Source: Muribaculaceae bacterium (lineage in GTDB: Bacteria; Bacteroidota; Bacteroidia; Bacteroidales; Muribaculaceae). From it: a DNA stretch of 39,926 nt. The stretch covers positions 1-39,926 of the forward strand of contig CAJSYI010000024.1 of NCBI GenBank assembly GCA_910573745.1. The letters are read 5' to 3'. Below the pieces are notes generated by a model that saw nothing but the letters and a program-made list of their open reading frames with translations, had not been told where the DNA came from and did no database searches. A program made the translations under genes and the position numbers. Numbering within the stretch: position 1 is the stretch's first letter; each line of letters starts with the position of its first letter. Below, piece after piece: positions 15,549-23,837 of the stretch.

Positions 15549-17591
15549 ATGAAACTAAGTTATGCGCTCTGTCTGGCCGCCGCCGGTGCCTTCGCACTTT
15601 CCGCTCAGGCCGAAGAGCATCTCAAAAGCCTTAATCCCCAAGGGATAAGCAAGGAGATTCCGGCAGGGACTGACTTCTACCACCATGTCAACAAGAAATG
15701 GATGGAAGCCAACCCACTCACTGATGAATATTCCCGCTACGGGATGTTCAACATCCTCAACGATTCGAGCAACAACCGCGTGCGCCGTATCGTGACGGGA
15801 CTTGCTGCCACGAATCCCAAGCCCGGCACCAATGCCTACAAAATCGCGTCTCTTTATGAAGCTGCGATGGACTCGACACGTCGCAACAAGCTTGGCGCAC
15901 AGCCTATACAGGCTCATCTCAAAAAGATCGAAAACGCCAAGCCTGAAGAGATGACCGACCTCTTCCTTTGGATGCACAAGGAATACGGGTCGCCGCTGAT
16001 CGGTGCCGGTCCGTCGGAAGACCTTGGCAACTCCAAGGTATATTCAATGTATGTCTCCGGCCCGGGTCTCGGCCTCGGCGACCGCGACTATTACCTAAAG
16101 AACGACAAGCGCAACAAGTCTGTACGTGAGGCTTACCAGAAGCTCATCAATCGCATGATGGTGCTTGCGGGCTATAAGAAAGGTGATGCCGCACGTATCG
16201 CGAAGAATGTGATGAAGATTGAGAAGCTCATCGCCGATTCGACGTGGACCCGTGAGGAGAGCCGCAACCTTCCTGCTATGTACAATGTGCGCACCATTGA
16301 TCAGGTGAAGGATATGTATCCCCATTTCCCTTGGGACCGCTTCTTCATCGAGACCATGGGCATCCAGACTCCGGAGACTGTAATCGTTACCAATATCAAT
16401 ACTGCCAAGCAGGGCGACAATCTTATGGCGTCTCTTTCCGACCGTGAGAAGAAAGACCTCTATCTCTGGGAATACGTCAGCCAGGCAGCTCCTTATCTTA
16501 GCGACGACTTCTCCGACGCTTCGTTTGAATTCAACAAGGTGATGAGCGGCGTGAAGCAGCAGCGTCCCCGTTGGAAACGTGCTCTTGGAGTTACGGAAGG
16601 CTATCTCGGCGAGGCCATCGGCGAGCTTTATGTTGAGAAGTATTTCCCTGAGTCTTCCAAGAAATATATGGAGGATCTGATTGAGAATCTCCGCAACGCA
16701 CTTGGCAAGCATATCATGCATCTTCCCTGGATGAGCGACGACACAAAGCTTCAGGCTTTGAAGAAGCTCAATGCCATCACCGTGAAGATAGGTTATCCTG
16801 ACAAATGGAAAGACTATTCTGAACTTATAATCGACCCCGAGCTCTCGTATTATGAGAACGCTCACAATGCAGGTATGTGGGCTGTCAAGAAACAGCTTGA
16901 AAAATGGGGCAAGCCTGTTGACCGTACGGAGTGGGGCATGACACCTCAGACCATCAACGCTTATTATAATCCCATCAACAACGAAATCGTGTTCCCTGCC
17001 GGAATCCTGCAGGCTCCTTTCTTTGACGCTGAGTCTTCCGATGCCGAAAACTACGGCGGAATCGGCGTGGTGATAGGCCATGAGCTTACCCATGGCTTTG
17101 ACGACCAAGGCTGCAACTTCGACGCTGACGGAAATATGGTCAACTGGTGGAAGCCGGAAGACGCGGAGGCGTTCAAGAACCTCACGCAGGGACTTGTGGC
17201 ACAGTTCGACGAGGTGGAGGTGCTTCCTGGTCTTCACGCCAATGGCCAGTACACACTCGGCGAGAACATAGCCGACCAGGGCGGTCTGCGTGTGGCTATG
17301 ACTGCGTTCAAGGACTCACAGTTGAAGAAAGGCGTTGACATCAATTCCGAGGCGGCCAAGATTGACGGCTTTACGCCTTCCCAGGTGTTCTATATGAACT
17401 TTGCAAACCTTTGGGCACAGAACACACGTCCGGAGGAGATTCGTTCGCTCACTACTGGCGACGTGCATTCTCTCGGAGAGAATCGCGTGAACGTTTCGCT
17501 CCGCAATATCGAGCCGTTCTTCGAGGCATTCGGAATAACTGAAGGTCAGCCTCTTTTCCGTCCGGCCAGCGAACGTGTGATTATTTGGTAA
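15549..17591 (+). CDS. pepO: M13-family (neprilysin-like) zinc metallopeptidase
   Basis: A 680-residue secreted endopeptidase. A signal peptide covers about residues 1-21 (cleavage near ALSAQA-EE). The peptidase_M13_N domain covers about 35-420 and the catalytic M13 domain about 470-680. The zinc site is VIGHELTHGFDDQG (HExxH near residues 511-515). The third ligand is in GENIADQGG (about 572), the substrate-binding NAYYNP and FPAGILQ lie upstream, and the C-terminus ends in Trp (RVIIW), usual for M13 enzymes. It probably trims small peptides in the periplasm or outside the cell. It starts 24 bp after the XRE gene with no clear promoter, so read-through from that unit is possible. Confidence 0.94.
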   Translation: MKLSYALCLAAAGAFALSAQAEEHLKSLNPQGISKEIPAGTDFYHHVNKKWMEANPLTDEYSRYGMFNILNDSSNNRVRRIVTGLAATNPKPGTNAYKIASLYEAAMDSTRRNKLGAQPIQAHLKKIENAKPEEMTDLFLWMHKEYGSPLIGAGPSEDLGNSKVYSMYVSGPGLGLGDRDYYLKNDKRNKSVREAYQKLINRMMVLAGYKKGDAARIAKNVMKIEKLIADSTWTREESRNLPAMYNVRTIDQVKDMYPHFPWDRFFIETMGIQTPETVIVTNINTAKQGDNLMASLSDREKKDLYLWEYVSQAAPYLSDDFSDASFEFNKVMSGVKQQRPRWKRALGVTEGYLGEAIGELYVEKYFPESSKKYMEDLIENLRNALGKHIMHLPWMSDDTKLQALKKLNAITVKIGYPDKWKDYSELIIDPELSYYENAHNAGMWAVKKQLEKWGKPVDRTEWGMTPQTINAYYNPINNEIVFPAGILQAPFFDAESSDAENYGGIGVVIGHELTHGFDDQGCNFDADGNMVNWWKPEDAEAFKNLTQGLVAQFDEVEVLPGLHANGQYTLGENIADQGGLRVAMTAFKDSQLKKGVDINSEAAKIDGFTPSQVFYMNFANLWAQNTRPEEIRSLTTGDVHSLGENRVNVSLRNIEPFFEAFGITEGQPLFRPASERVIIW

Positions 17592-17596
17592 ATCCG

Positions 17597-17618
17597 TATA
17601 TGGCAATCTTGCCATATA
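17597..17618. repeat. Perfect palindrome after the M13 peptidase stop
   Basis: TATATGGCAA, TC, TTGCCATATA forms a 10-bp perfect stem with almost no loop, 5 bp after the stop codon. It has no T-tract and precedes the real terminator by 12 bp. It may stabilise the mRNA 3' end or be a protein-binding site. Confidence 0.5.
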
Positions 17619-17630
17619 GCTTGAAAATAG

Positions 17631-17665
17631 AAAACGGTGGATTCCAAGCGGAATTCACCGTTTTT
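17631..17665 (+). terminator. Terminator after the M13 peptidase gene
   Basis: A 15-bp stem (AAAACGGTGGATTCC at 17631-17645 with GGAATTCACCGTTTT at 17650-17664, one G-U pair) runs into five T. Confidence 0.88.
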
Positions 17666-17734
17666 CGTAAACAGTTGTAATTCAAAGTGAAATGATTTGT
17701 TGTATTAAATGTTGGAAAAATAATTGCTGAAAAA

Positions 17735-17766
17735 TTTGGCTAGACGGGATAAAGGTTGTAACTTTG
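17735..17766 (+). promoter_or_regulatory. Promoter of the tRNA-Arg pair
   Basis: TTTG at 17735-17738 and TAACTTTG at 17759-17766 are separated by 20 bp, an exact match. The first tRNA begins 47 bp downstream. Confidence 0.82.
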
Positions 17767-17813
17767 CACTCGCAAAGGGGAATCAACACTTATGTGAGTA
17801 TTCTTCGGCAAAA

Positions 17814-17887
17814 GGTTCCTTAGCTCAACTGAATAGAGCATCTGACTACGGATCAGAAGGTTACAGGTTTGAATCCTGTAGGAATCA
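17814..17887 (+). tRNA. tRNA-Arg (anticodon ACG), first copy
   Basis: A 74-nt cloverleaf: acceptor GGTTCCT pairs with AGGAATC, D arm GCTC/GAGC, anticodon stem TCTGA/TCAGA with loop CTACGGA (anticodon ACG at 17848-17850), and T arm CAGG-TTTGAAT-CCTG. CCA is not encoded. ACG is normally edited to ICG and reads CGU, CGC and CGA. Confidence 0.95.
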
Positions 17888-17904
17888 CGATTGATGGAAT
17901 TTTT

Positions 17905-17978
17905 GGCTCCTTAGCTCAACTGAATAGAGCATCTGACTACGGATCAGAAGGTTACAGGTTTGAATCCTGTAGGAGTCA
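17905..17978 (+). tRNA. tRNA-Arg (anticodon ACG), second copy
   Basis: This copy is identical to the first except that the third acceptor pair has changed from T-A to C-G (GGCTCCT with AGGAGTC), so the helix is preserved. It lies 17 bp after the first copy, in the same transcript. CCA is not encoded. Confidence 0.95.
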
Positions 17979-17982
17979 CAAT

Positions 17983-18012
17983 AAAGGCGACCGCGCTGTG
18001 CAGTCGCCTTTT
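17983..18012 (+). terminator. Terminator of the tRNA pair
   Basis: A 9-bp stem (AAAGGCGAC at 17983-17991 with GTCGCCTTT at 18003-18011) ends in TTTT. Confidence 0.85.
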
Positions 18013-18061
18013 CTGTATTCTTCTCAGATGCAAGTCTTGGGCTAGAGCATAAGCAATCGTA

Positions 18062-18442
18062 TCAGAAGTCAAGTGTTACTGATGCCGAGCCGTCGAAAGC
18101 GGCGATGGGAGGATGGAGCTTGCGGAGGCGTATGCGCCCATGGATGATGTCGGCTGATAGAGCGCGTACTGAATCTGCTATGCGCAACGCCACATGTTCA
18201 ATGAGTGCAGAGGGCTTCTCCATTTCGCTTCTGCAGACGGCATATAAGTCGGCGTAGCTGACAGTTCCTACAAGGCGGTCAGACCGCATGGAATCTGAAA
18301 CAACCACCTGAACCTCAAGGTTAACCTCAAATTCAGCCCCTACCTTACGCTCCTGTTCAAAAACACCGTGGAAGGCGTGAAACTTCACGCCTTCCAAAGC
18401 GATTGTGATTGTCGGCGGGTTGATTTCGCTGTTCATTTGCAT
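18062..18442 (-). CDS. folB: Dihydroneopterin aldolase
   Basis: FolB cleaves 7,8-dihydroneopterin to 6-hydroxymethyl-dihydropterin and glycolaldehyde in folate synthesis. The 126-residue protein has the family length. It carries FHAFHGVFEQERKVG (with the conserved glutamate), VSYADLYAVCRSEM, LIEHVALRIAD and the catalytic lysine in RLRKLHPPI. Two starts are possible: ATG 18442, or ATG 18436 overlapping the rpiB stop as ATGA. Either way the gene overlaps the end of rpiB, so it is the second gene of that transcript. Confidence 0.92.
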   Translation of the reverse strand: MQMNSEINPPTITIALEGVKFHAFHGVFEQERKVGAEFEVNLEVQVVVSDSMRSDRLVGTVSYADLYAVCRSEMEKPSALIEHVALRIADSVRALSADIIHGRIRLRKLHPPIAAFDGSASVTLDF

Positions 18443-18876
18443 CCTGTTGCAGGAATCTTGTCGATGCGTCGTTGGTGGCGTCCGCCTTCAAACTTGGCGT
18501 CGAGGTAAGCGTCAACTATTTTCACGGCCTCTTCGTATGATATGAACCGGGCAGGAAGCACAAGTATGTTGGCGTTGTTGTGCTGCTTTGCGAGCGCCGC
18601 GAGTTCCGGCAGCCAGCAAAGGGCCGCACGTATGCACTGATGCTTGTTGAGTGTCATCTGTATTCCGTTGCCCGAACCGCACATGGCAATTCCGAAGGCG
18701 CAGCGGCCATCCTCCACAGCCATTGCCGCCGGGTGGGCGAAATCGGGATAATCGCATGATTCCTCGGAATCCGTCCCGAAGTCCTCGATTTCGTAACCTT
18801 TTGATTCTACATATTTTTCGAGTTTGAGTTTGAGTTCATATCCGGCGTGATCGGATGCAAAAGCTATCTTTTCCAT
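18433..18876 (-). CDS. rpiB: Ribose-5-phosphate isomerase B
   Basis: RpiB interconverts ribulose 5-phosphate and ribose 5-phosphate in the pentose phosphate pathway. The 147-residue protein has the LacAB/RpiB fold with [11 protein letters not shown] at the N-terminus, [20 protein letters not shown], the active-site loop [13 protein letters not shown] (Cys and glycine anion hole), and a C-terminal arginine-rich segment ([12 protein letters not shown]). It lacks features of the galactose-6-phosphate subunits LacA/LacB. It is transcribed divergently from rfbA and overlaps folB downstream. Confidence 0.94.
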   Translation of the reverse strand: MEKIAFASDHAGYELKLKLEKYVESKGYEIEDFGTDSEESCDYPDFAHPAAMAVEDGRCAFGIAMCGSGNGIQMTLNKHQCIRAALCWLPELAALAKQHNNANILVLPARFISYEEAVKIVDAYLDAKFEGGRHQRRIDKIPATGCK

Positions 18877-18899
18877 ATGTTGATGTTTATTTTATGGCG

Positions 18900-18937
18900 C
18901 AAAGTTAGCCAAAATCGGTCAAAGTTTAGTATCTTTG
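18900..18937. promoter_or_regulatory. Overlapping divergent promoters of rpiB-folB and rfbA
   Basis: A minus-strand TAACTTTG (complement of 18900-18907) and a plus-strand TATCTTTG (18930-18937) each match TAnnTTTG and lie 22 bp apart. The position expected for each -33 box falls on the other promoter's -7 element, and neither has a good TTTG there. The two promoters would be mutually exclusive. Confidence 0.65.
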
Positions 18938-18960
18938 CACCCATAATCATAAAACCAGCA

Positions 18961-19839
18961 ATGAAAGGAATAGTTTTGGCCGGTGGCTCCGGTACGCGTC
19001 TTTATCCGATTACCAAAGGGGTGAGCAAGCAGCTTCTGCCCATCTATGACAAACCGATGGTCTATTACCCCCTGTCTGTGCTTATGGAGGCAGGGATACG
19101 CGACATTCTTGTGATTTCCACACCGACCGACTTGCCGGGTTTCCGTCGTCTGTTGGGTGGCGGGCGCGATTTCGGTGTCCGCATAGAATATGCCGAGCAG
19201 CCTTCGCCAGACGGTTTGGCTCAAGCTTTCATCATAGGCGAGGAATTCATCGGTGAAGATGATGTGTGCCTTGTGCTTGGCGACAACATTTTCCACGGTT
19301 CAGGTTTTGCTGAGCTTCTTTCCAAAGCGGTGGAGGGTGTGCACGAGCGCAAGGAGGCCACGGTCTTCGGCTATCGTGTCGATGATCCGCAGCGTTACGG
19401 CGTGGCGGAATTCGACTCTTCTGGCAAATGCCTGTCGATTGAGGAAAAACCTGCGCACCCAAAGTCCAACTATGCAGTCGTGGGGCTTTACTTCTATCCC
19501 AACGACGTTGTGAGGGTGGCCAAGTCCATCAAACCGTCGGCTCGCGGCGAACTTGAAATCACGAGCGTCAATGCCAATTATCTTGCTCTCGGTAGGCTGA
19601 ACGTGCTTACGCTCGACCGTGGCTTCGCTTGGCTCGACACCGGCACGCATGATTCGCTTGCCGAGGCCTCGATTTTTGTGGAGGTGATAGAAAAGCGTCA
19701 AGGGCTCAAGATAGCCTGCCTTGAGGGAATCGCTTACCGTAAGGGCTGGATTTCCCGCGAGGAGCTTCTTGCAGTGGCAGAGCCGATGAAGAAGAACCAG
19801 TATGGCCGCTACCTGATTAAATTGGCCGGAGAACAATGA
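18961..19839 (+). CDS. rfbA: Glucose-1-phosphate thymidylyltransferase
   Basis: RfbA (RmlA) makes dTDP-glucose from dTTP and glucose 1-phosphate. The 292-residue protein opens [18 protein letters not shown], followed by [20 protein letters not shown], the nucleotide-sugar site GDNIFHG and [19 protein letters not shown], and the catalytic-region [15 protein letters not shown]. The ATG at 18961 gives the exact family N-terminus, 23 bp after the -7 element. It is first of rfbA-rfbC-rfbB. Confidence 0.96.
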   Translation: MKGIVLAGGSGTRLYPITKGVSKQLLPIYDKPMVYYPLSVLMEAGIRDILVISTPTDLPGFRRLLGGGRDFGVRIEYAEQPSPDGLAQAFIIGEEFIGEDDVCLVLGDNIFHGSGFAELLSKAVEGVHERKEATVFGYRVDDPQRYGVAEFDSSGKCLSIEEKPAHPKSNYAVVGLYFYPNDVVRVAKSIKPSARGELEITSVNANYLALGRLNVLTLDRGFAWLDTGTHDSLAEASIFVEVIEKRQGLKIACLEGIAYRKGWISREELLAVAEPMKKNQYGRYLIKLAGEQ

Positions 19840-19846
19840 TTTTTAT

Positions 19847-20401
19847 ATGGAATACATAAAAACAGATATAGAGGGTGTGTTTATCCTTAAGCCGAGGGTC
19901 TTTGCCGACTCGCGCGGATATTTTTTTGAATCCTTCTCCCAGAGGGAGTTTGATGAGAATGTAGCCCCGACAAGGTTCCTGCAGGACAACCAGAGCCGTT
20001 CTGTATTCGGAGTGCTTCGTGGACTCCACTTCCAGAAACCGCCGCATACACAGGCCAAGCTGGTCAGATGCACCCAAGGGCGGGTCTTGGACGTGGCCGT
20101 GGATATCCGCGAGGGTTCACCGACATATGGCAGACATGTGGCTGTCGAGCTTTCTGAAGAGAATCATCTTCAGTTGTTTGTCCCGCGCGGATTTGCCCAT
20201 GGGTTTGCCGTGTTCAGCGACGTGGCCGTGTTTGAATACAAATGCGACAACTATTATGCGCCGGAAAGCGAAGGTGGGATTTCCATCAAGAGTCCCGAAC
20301 TTGACATCGAGTGGCCCGTGGGTCTGGATGAAGCTGTGCTGTCTCCAAAAGACCTTGAGCATCCGCTATGGAAAGAATTCATAACCCCTTTCAAACAATG
20401 A
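19847..20401 (+). CDS. rfbC: dTDP-4-dehydrorhamnose 3,5-epimerase
   Basis: RfbC (RmlC) epimerises C3 and C5 of dTDP-4-keto-6-deoxyglucose. The 184-residue cupin has GVLRGLHFQKPPHTQAKLVR with the catalytic histidine (about residue 62), GRVLDVAVDIREGSPTYG, the segment VPRGFAHGFAVFSD, and FEYKCDNYYAPESEGGI. It starts 7 bp after rfbA, and its stop overlaps the rfbB start by 4 bp. Confidence 0.95.
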   Translation: MEYIKTDIEGVFILKPRVFADSRGYFFESFSQREFDENVAPTRFLQDNQSRSVFGVLRGLHFQKPPHTQAKLVRCTQGRVLDVAVDIREGSPTYGRHVAVELSEENHLQLFVPRGFAHGFAVFSDVAVFEYKCDNYYAPESEGGISIKSPELDIEWPVGLDEAVLSPKDLEHPLWKEFITPFKQ

Positions 20402-21489
20402 CAAAAACATCTATGGAACAGTTCAAGAATACGATAATCGTAACAGGAGGTGCCGGATTCATCGGCTCTCATCTTGTAAAGAGGCTTGTGAAGCGTTATC
20501 CGGAGACGCGCATCGTCAACGTCGATGCTCTCACATATGCCGGCAATCTGGAAAACCTGACAGAGGTTGAAGCTGAGCCTAACTATGTGTTTGTGAAGGC
20601 CGACATCTGCGATGAAGAGGCAATGACACGTCTTTTCCGCGAATATGAAGCTGACGGAGTGATTCATCTGGCGGCTGAAAGCCATGTGGACCGCTCCATC
20701 ACCGATCCTTTGGCGTTCGTGCGCACCAATGTGCTGGGCACTATAACTCTTCTGCAGGCCGCCCAGCAGTACTGGGAATCGCTGCCGGAGGGATACGAAG
20801 GCAAAAAGTTCCACCATGTGTCCACCGATGAGGTATATGGTGCGCTTGAGCCTGGCGACGGCCTGTTTATGGAAACGACCCGTTACAATCCTCACAGTCC
20901 CTATTCATCGTCGAAGGCGTCGAGCGACCATTTCGTTCGTGCCTGGCATGACACTTACGGGATGCCGACCGTTGTGACCAATTGTTCCAACAACTACGGG
21001 CCGAACCAGTTCCCGGAAAAACTGATTCCCCTTTTCATCAACAACATACGTCATCGCCGTCCTCTTCCTGTCTATGGTAAAGGAGAGAACGTCCGCGACT
21101 GGCTTTTTGTGGGCGATCACGCTGAGGCTCTCGACCTCGTGTTCCATAAAGGAGAGGCAGGGGAGACCTACAACATAGGCGGCAACAATGAATGGCGCAA
21201 CATCGACCTCGTGAAGGCTCTCATAAAAGCTGTGGACGCAGAACTCGGCAATCCTGAAGGCGCATCGCTCGACCTGATCACTTATGTTACCGACCGCAAG
21301 GGACATGATCTTCGCTATGCCATCGACGCGTCTAAGATAGAGCGTGAACTCGGTTGGACTCCCGCGACAGATTTTGAGGAAGGGTTGAGGAAGACAGTCC
21401 GCTGGTATCTCGACAATCCGGAATGGCTGGAACACGTAACTTCCGGAGCTTACGCCGACTACTACCGCCGTATGTACGGCAACCGTTGA
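20398..21489 (+). CDS. rfbB: dTDP-glucose 4,6-dehydratase
   Basis: RfbB (RmlB) converts dTDP-glucose to dTDP-4-keto-6-deoxyglucose. The 363-residue extended short-chain dehydrogenase has the NAD site VTGGAGFIGSH, the HLAAESHVDRSI motif, VSTDEVYG, the catalytic YSSSKASSDH (YxxxK) and NNYGPNQFPEKLIP. Starts at 20398 (ATGA overlap with rfbC) or 20413 are both possible. The usual fourth gene, rfbD, is absent between rfbC and rfbB. Confidence 0.96.
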   Translation: MTKTSMEQFKNTIIVTGGAGFIGSHLVKRLVKRYPETRIVNVDALTYAGNLENLTEVEAEPNYVFVKADICDEEAMTRLFREYEADGVIHLAAESHVDRSITDPLAFVRTNVLGTITLLQAAQQYWESLPEGYEGKKFHHVSTDEVYGALEPGDGLFMETTRYNPHSPYSSSKASSDHFVRAWHDTYGMPTVVTNCSNNYGPNQFPEKLIPLFINNIRHRRPLPVYGKGENVRDWLFVGDHAEALDLVFHKGEAGETYNIGGNNEWRNIDLVKALIKAVDAELGNPEGASLDLITYVTDRKGHDLRYAIDASKIERELGWTPATDFEEGLRKTVRWYLDNPEWLEHVTSGAYADYYRRMYGNR

Positions 21490-21553
21490 GTTGCCTGTGG
21501 TAATCAAGTAAAACATATAAGTTGGACAAGGAATGAAGATTTTCGTTGAAAAG

Positions 21554-21585
21554 TTTTTCCATGTCAACATATATGACTAATTTTG
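21554..21585 (+). promoter_or_regulatory. Promoter of serC
   Basis: TAATTTTG at 21578-21585 matches the consensus exactly. TTTT at 21554-21557, 20 bp upstream, is a one-mismatch -33 box. No terminator is seen between rfbB and serC. Confidence 0.65.
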
Positions 21586-21626
21586 CCCGAAAATAAACTA
21601 AAACTCTATAACCATATTTTTCAGAC

Positions 21627-22694
21627 ATGAAAAAGCACAATTTCTATGCAGGTCCCAGTATCCTGAGCCAGTACACAATCAAGAAGACTGCCGACGCAGT
21701 GCTTGATTTCGCAAACACCGGTCTCTCGATTCTTGAAGTTTCCCACCGTAGCAAGGAGTTCCAGGCTGTAGTGGACGAAGCTGTGGCCCTCACCAAAGAG
21801 CTTCTCAATATCCCCGAGGGTTACCACGTGCTCTTCCTCGGCGGCGGCGCAAGCCTCCAGTTCTGCATGGTTCCGTTCAACCTTCTGAAGAAGAAAGCTG
21901 CCTACATCAACACCGGCACATGGGCTTCCAACGCCATCAAGGAGGCAAAGCTTTTCGGCGAGGTTGACGTGGTTGCTTCCTCACAGGAATCCAACTTCAA
22001 CTATATCCCGAAGAACTTCGTGATTCCGAAAGATGTGGACTATTTCCACTATACTTCCAACAACACGATTTACGGAACCGAGACCCGCAAAGACTATGAC
22101 AGCCCCGTGCCCATGGTTTGCGACATGTCGTCCGACATCTTCTCACGTGAGTTCGACTGCTCCAAATACGACCTCATCTACGCAGGTGCTCAGAAGAACC
22201 TCGCTCCTTCCGGCGTAACGATTGTCATCGTTAAGGAAGACGCTCTCGGCAAGGTGAGCCGCGAGATTCCGACTATGCTCGACTACCGCACGCACATCAA
22301 GAAGGGTTCGATGTTCAACACTCCGCCGGTGCTTCCCATCTACTCAGCTCTTATGACGCTTCGCTACTACAAGGAGCAGGGCGGTGTGAAGGCTATGGAG
22401 AAGCTTGACCTCGCAAAGGCCGGATGCCTCTATGACGAAATCGACCGCAACAAGCTCTTTATGGGCACTGTGGCTGAGGAAGACCGTTCGATAATGAACG
22501 TATGCTTCGTGATGAAGCCCGAATATGCTGAGCTCGAGAAGGAATTCTATGAGTTCGCTTCCTCCAAGGGTATGGTAGGCATCAAGGGACACCGTTCTGT
22601 TGGTGGTTTCCGCGCTTCTCTCTACAATGCTCTTCCGATGGAAAGCGTTGAGGCTCTCGTTGCCTGCATGAAGGAATTCGAGGCAAAACACTAA
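21627..22694 (+). CDS. serC: Phosphoserine aminotransferase
   Basis: SerC transfers the amino group of glutamate to 3-phosphohydroxypyruvate, making phosphoserine (and 4-phosphohydroxythreonine for pyridoxal phosphate in some bacteria). The 355-residue class V aminotransferase starts [17 protein letters not shown]. It has the [16 protein letters not shown] phosphate-binding segment, [11 protein letters not shown], the PLP lysine in [13 protein letters not shown] and the C-terminal [16 protein letters not shown]. It is followed by the SerA-like gene, making a serine pathway pair. Confidence 0.96.
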   Translation: MKKHNFYAGPSILSQYTIKKTADAVLDFANTGLSILEVSHRSKEFQAVVDEAVALTKELLNIPEGYHVLFLGGGASLQFCMVPFNLLKKKAAYINTGTWASNAIKEAKLFGEVDVVASSQESNFNYIPKNFVIPKDVDYFHYTSNNTIYGTETRKDYDSPVPMVCDMSSDIFSREFDCSKYDLIYAGAQKNLAPSGVTIVIVKEDALGKVSREIPTMLDYRTHIKKGSMFNTPPVLPIYSALMTLRYYKEQGGVKAMEKLDLAKAGCLYDEIDRNKLFMGTVAEEDRSIMNVCFVMKPEYAELEKEFYEFASSKGMVGIKGHRSVGGFRASLYNALPMESVEALVACMKEFEAKH

Positions 22695-22753
22695 TCTGTA
22701 AAGTGCAGAGTACAAAGTACGTAGTACGAATCAGCAGAAGACAATTCAATAAT

Positions 22754-22784
22754 GGCAATCGTCCGGTGTCGCCGGATGGTTGCC
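22754..22784 (+). terminator. Hairpin between serC and serA
   Basis: A 13-bp stem (GGCAATCGTCCGG at 22754-22766 with CCGGATGGTTGCC at 22772-22784, two G-U pairs) and a 5-base loop are followed by only TTTCAAT. It could be a weak terminator or attenuator that lowers serA expression relative to serC, or a processing stem. Confidence 0.55.
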
Positions 22785-22814
22785 TTTCAATCAAAGAAAA
22801 ACCAATCAAAAGAT

Positions 22815-23732
22815 ATGAAAGTTCTCGTTTTCACCGAGAAGCCTTTTGCTCCCGCAGCAGTGAAGGCAATTGAGGATGTGATAAATGCATCCGGCAACGA
22901 GCTTGAAGTGGTAGAGCGTGGCACTCGTGCCGACCTCCTTGAAGCTGTAAAGAATGCTGAAGGTCTCATCGTGCGCAGCGACATCATCGATGCAGAGGTT
23001 ATGGCCAATGCTCCGAAGCTGAAGGTCATCGTACGTGCCGGCGCAGGCTATGACAACATCGACCTCAAAGCCGCTACCGAACACAATATTTGTGTGATGA
23101 ACACTCCCGGTCAGAACTCCAACGCTGTGGCCGAGCTCGTTTTCGGTATGGTGGTTATGATCTGCCGCAACAAGTTCAACGGAACGTCTGGTTCTGAACT
23201 TAAGGGCAAGTCTCTCGGCATCTACGCTTTCGGTCAGGTGGGACGCAATGTGGCCCGTATTGCCAAAGGTTTCGGAATGAACGTTGAGGCTCTTGACGTT
23301 TTCGTTCCCGATGCGGCTATTGAGGCAGAAGGCGTGAAGCCTCTCCACGACGTGAATGAGCTTTTCTCTCAGAACCAGTTCGTGTCGCTCCATATTCCTG
23401 CCACTCCGCAGACAAAGGGCTCGATTGGCTACGACCTCGTTATGCGTATGCCTAAGAACGGCGTGCTCATCAATACTGCCCGTAAGGAAGTGATTGACGA
23501 GGAAGGTCTTCTCAAAGCTCTTGAGGAGCGTTCCGATATCCGCTATGTCAGCGACATCAAGCCCGGTATGGCTGAGGAGTTCGAGAAGAGGTTTGCTGAT
23601 CGCGTATTCTTCACTCCGAAGAAGATGGGTGCCCAGACCGCTGAAGCCAACTTCAACGCAGGCGTGGCTGCCGCTGAGCAGACAATCGCTTACCTCAAGG
23701 AGGGTTGGAACAAGTTCCAAGTCAACAAATAA
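22815..23732 (+). CDS. serA: D-3-phosphoglycerate dehydrogenase, Bacteroidota type
   Basis: Predicted to oxidise 3-phosphoglycerate to 3-phosphohydroxypyruvate, the step before SerC. 305 residues: an N-terminal substrate domain, the NAD-binding GIYAFGQVGRNVARIAKGFG (about residues 131-150), VRAGAGYDNIDL and the arginine motif INTARKEVIDE. Like short SerA forms, it lacks the C-terminal ACT domain. The position of the usual catalytic histidine (TPHIGA in most D-2-hydroxyacid dehydrogenases) reads TPKKMGAQTAEAN, with lysine instead. From memory this variant is shared by other Bacteroidota SerA proteins. ATG 22815 is chosen as it gives the family N-terminus. Its place after serC supports the role. 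Confidence 0.87.
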   Translation: MKVLVFTEKPFAPAAVKAIEDVINASGNELEVVERGTRADLLEAVKNAEGLIVRSDIIDAEVMANAPKLKVIVRAGAGYDNIDLKAATEHNICVMNTPGQNSNAVAELVFGMVVMICRNKFNGTSGSELKGKSLGIYAFGQVGRNVARIAKGFGMNVEALDVFVPDAAIEAEGVKPLHDVNELFSQNQFVSLHIPATPQTKGSIGYDLVMRMPKNGVLINTARKEVIDEEGLLKALEERSDIRYVSDIKPGMAEEFEKRFADRVFFTPKKMGAQTAEANFNAGVAAAEQTIAYLKEGWNKFQVNK

Positions 23733-23765
23733 GCAGCATAATAATACTGTATTATAGATAATAAG

Positions 23766-23812
23766 GAAACGGTTGTCGTGGAAGCTTATTTAGGTTTTCG
23801 GGCAACCGTTTC
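23766..23812 (+). terminator. Probable terminator after serA
   Basis: GAAACGGTTG (23766-23775) pairs with CAACCGTTTC (23803-23812), followed by TCTTTATT. The loop is long (27 bases) and the T-tract imperfect. Confidence 0.6.
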
Positions 23813-23837
23813 TCTTTATTACGCTTGATTCAGCTGT

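Noticed and set aside
18000..18061. A third tRNA after the Arg pair
   Set aside because: The sequence forms only the terminator hairpin and no cloverleaf.
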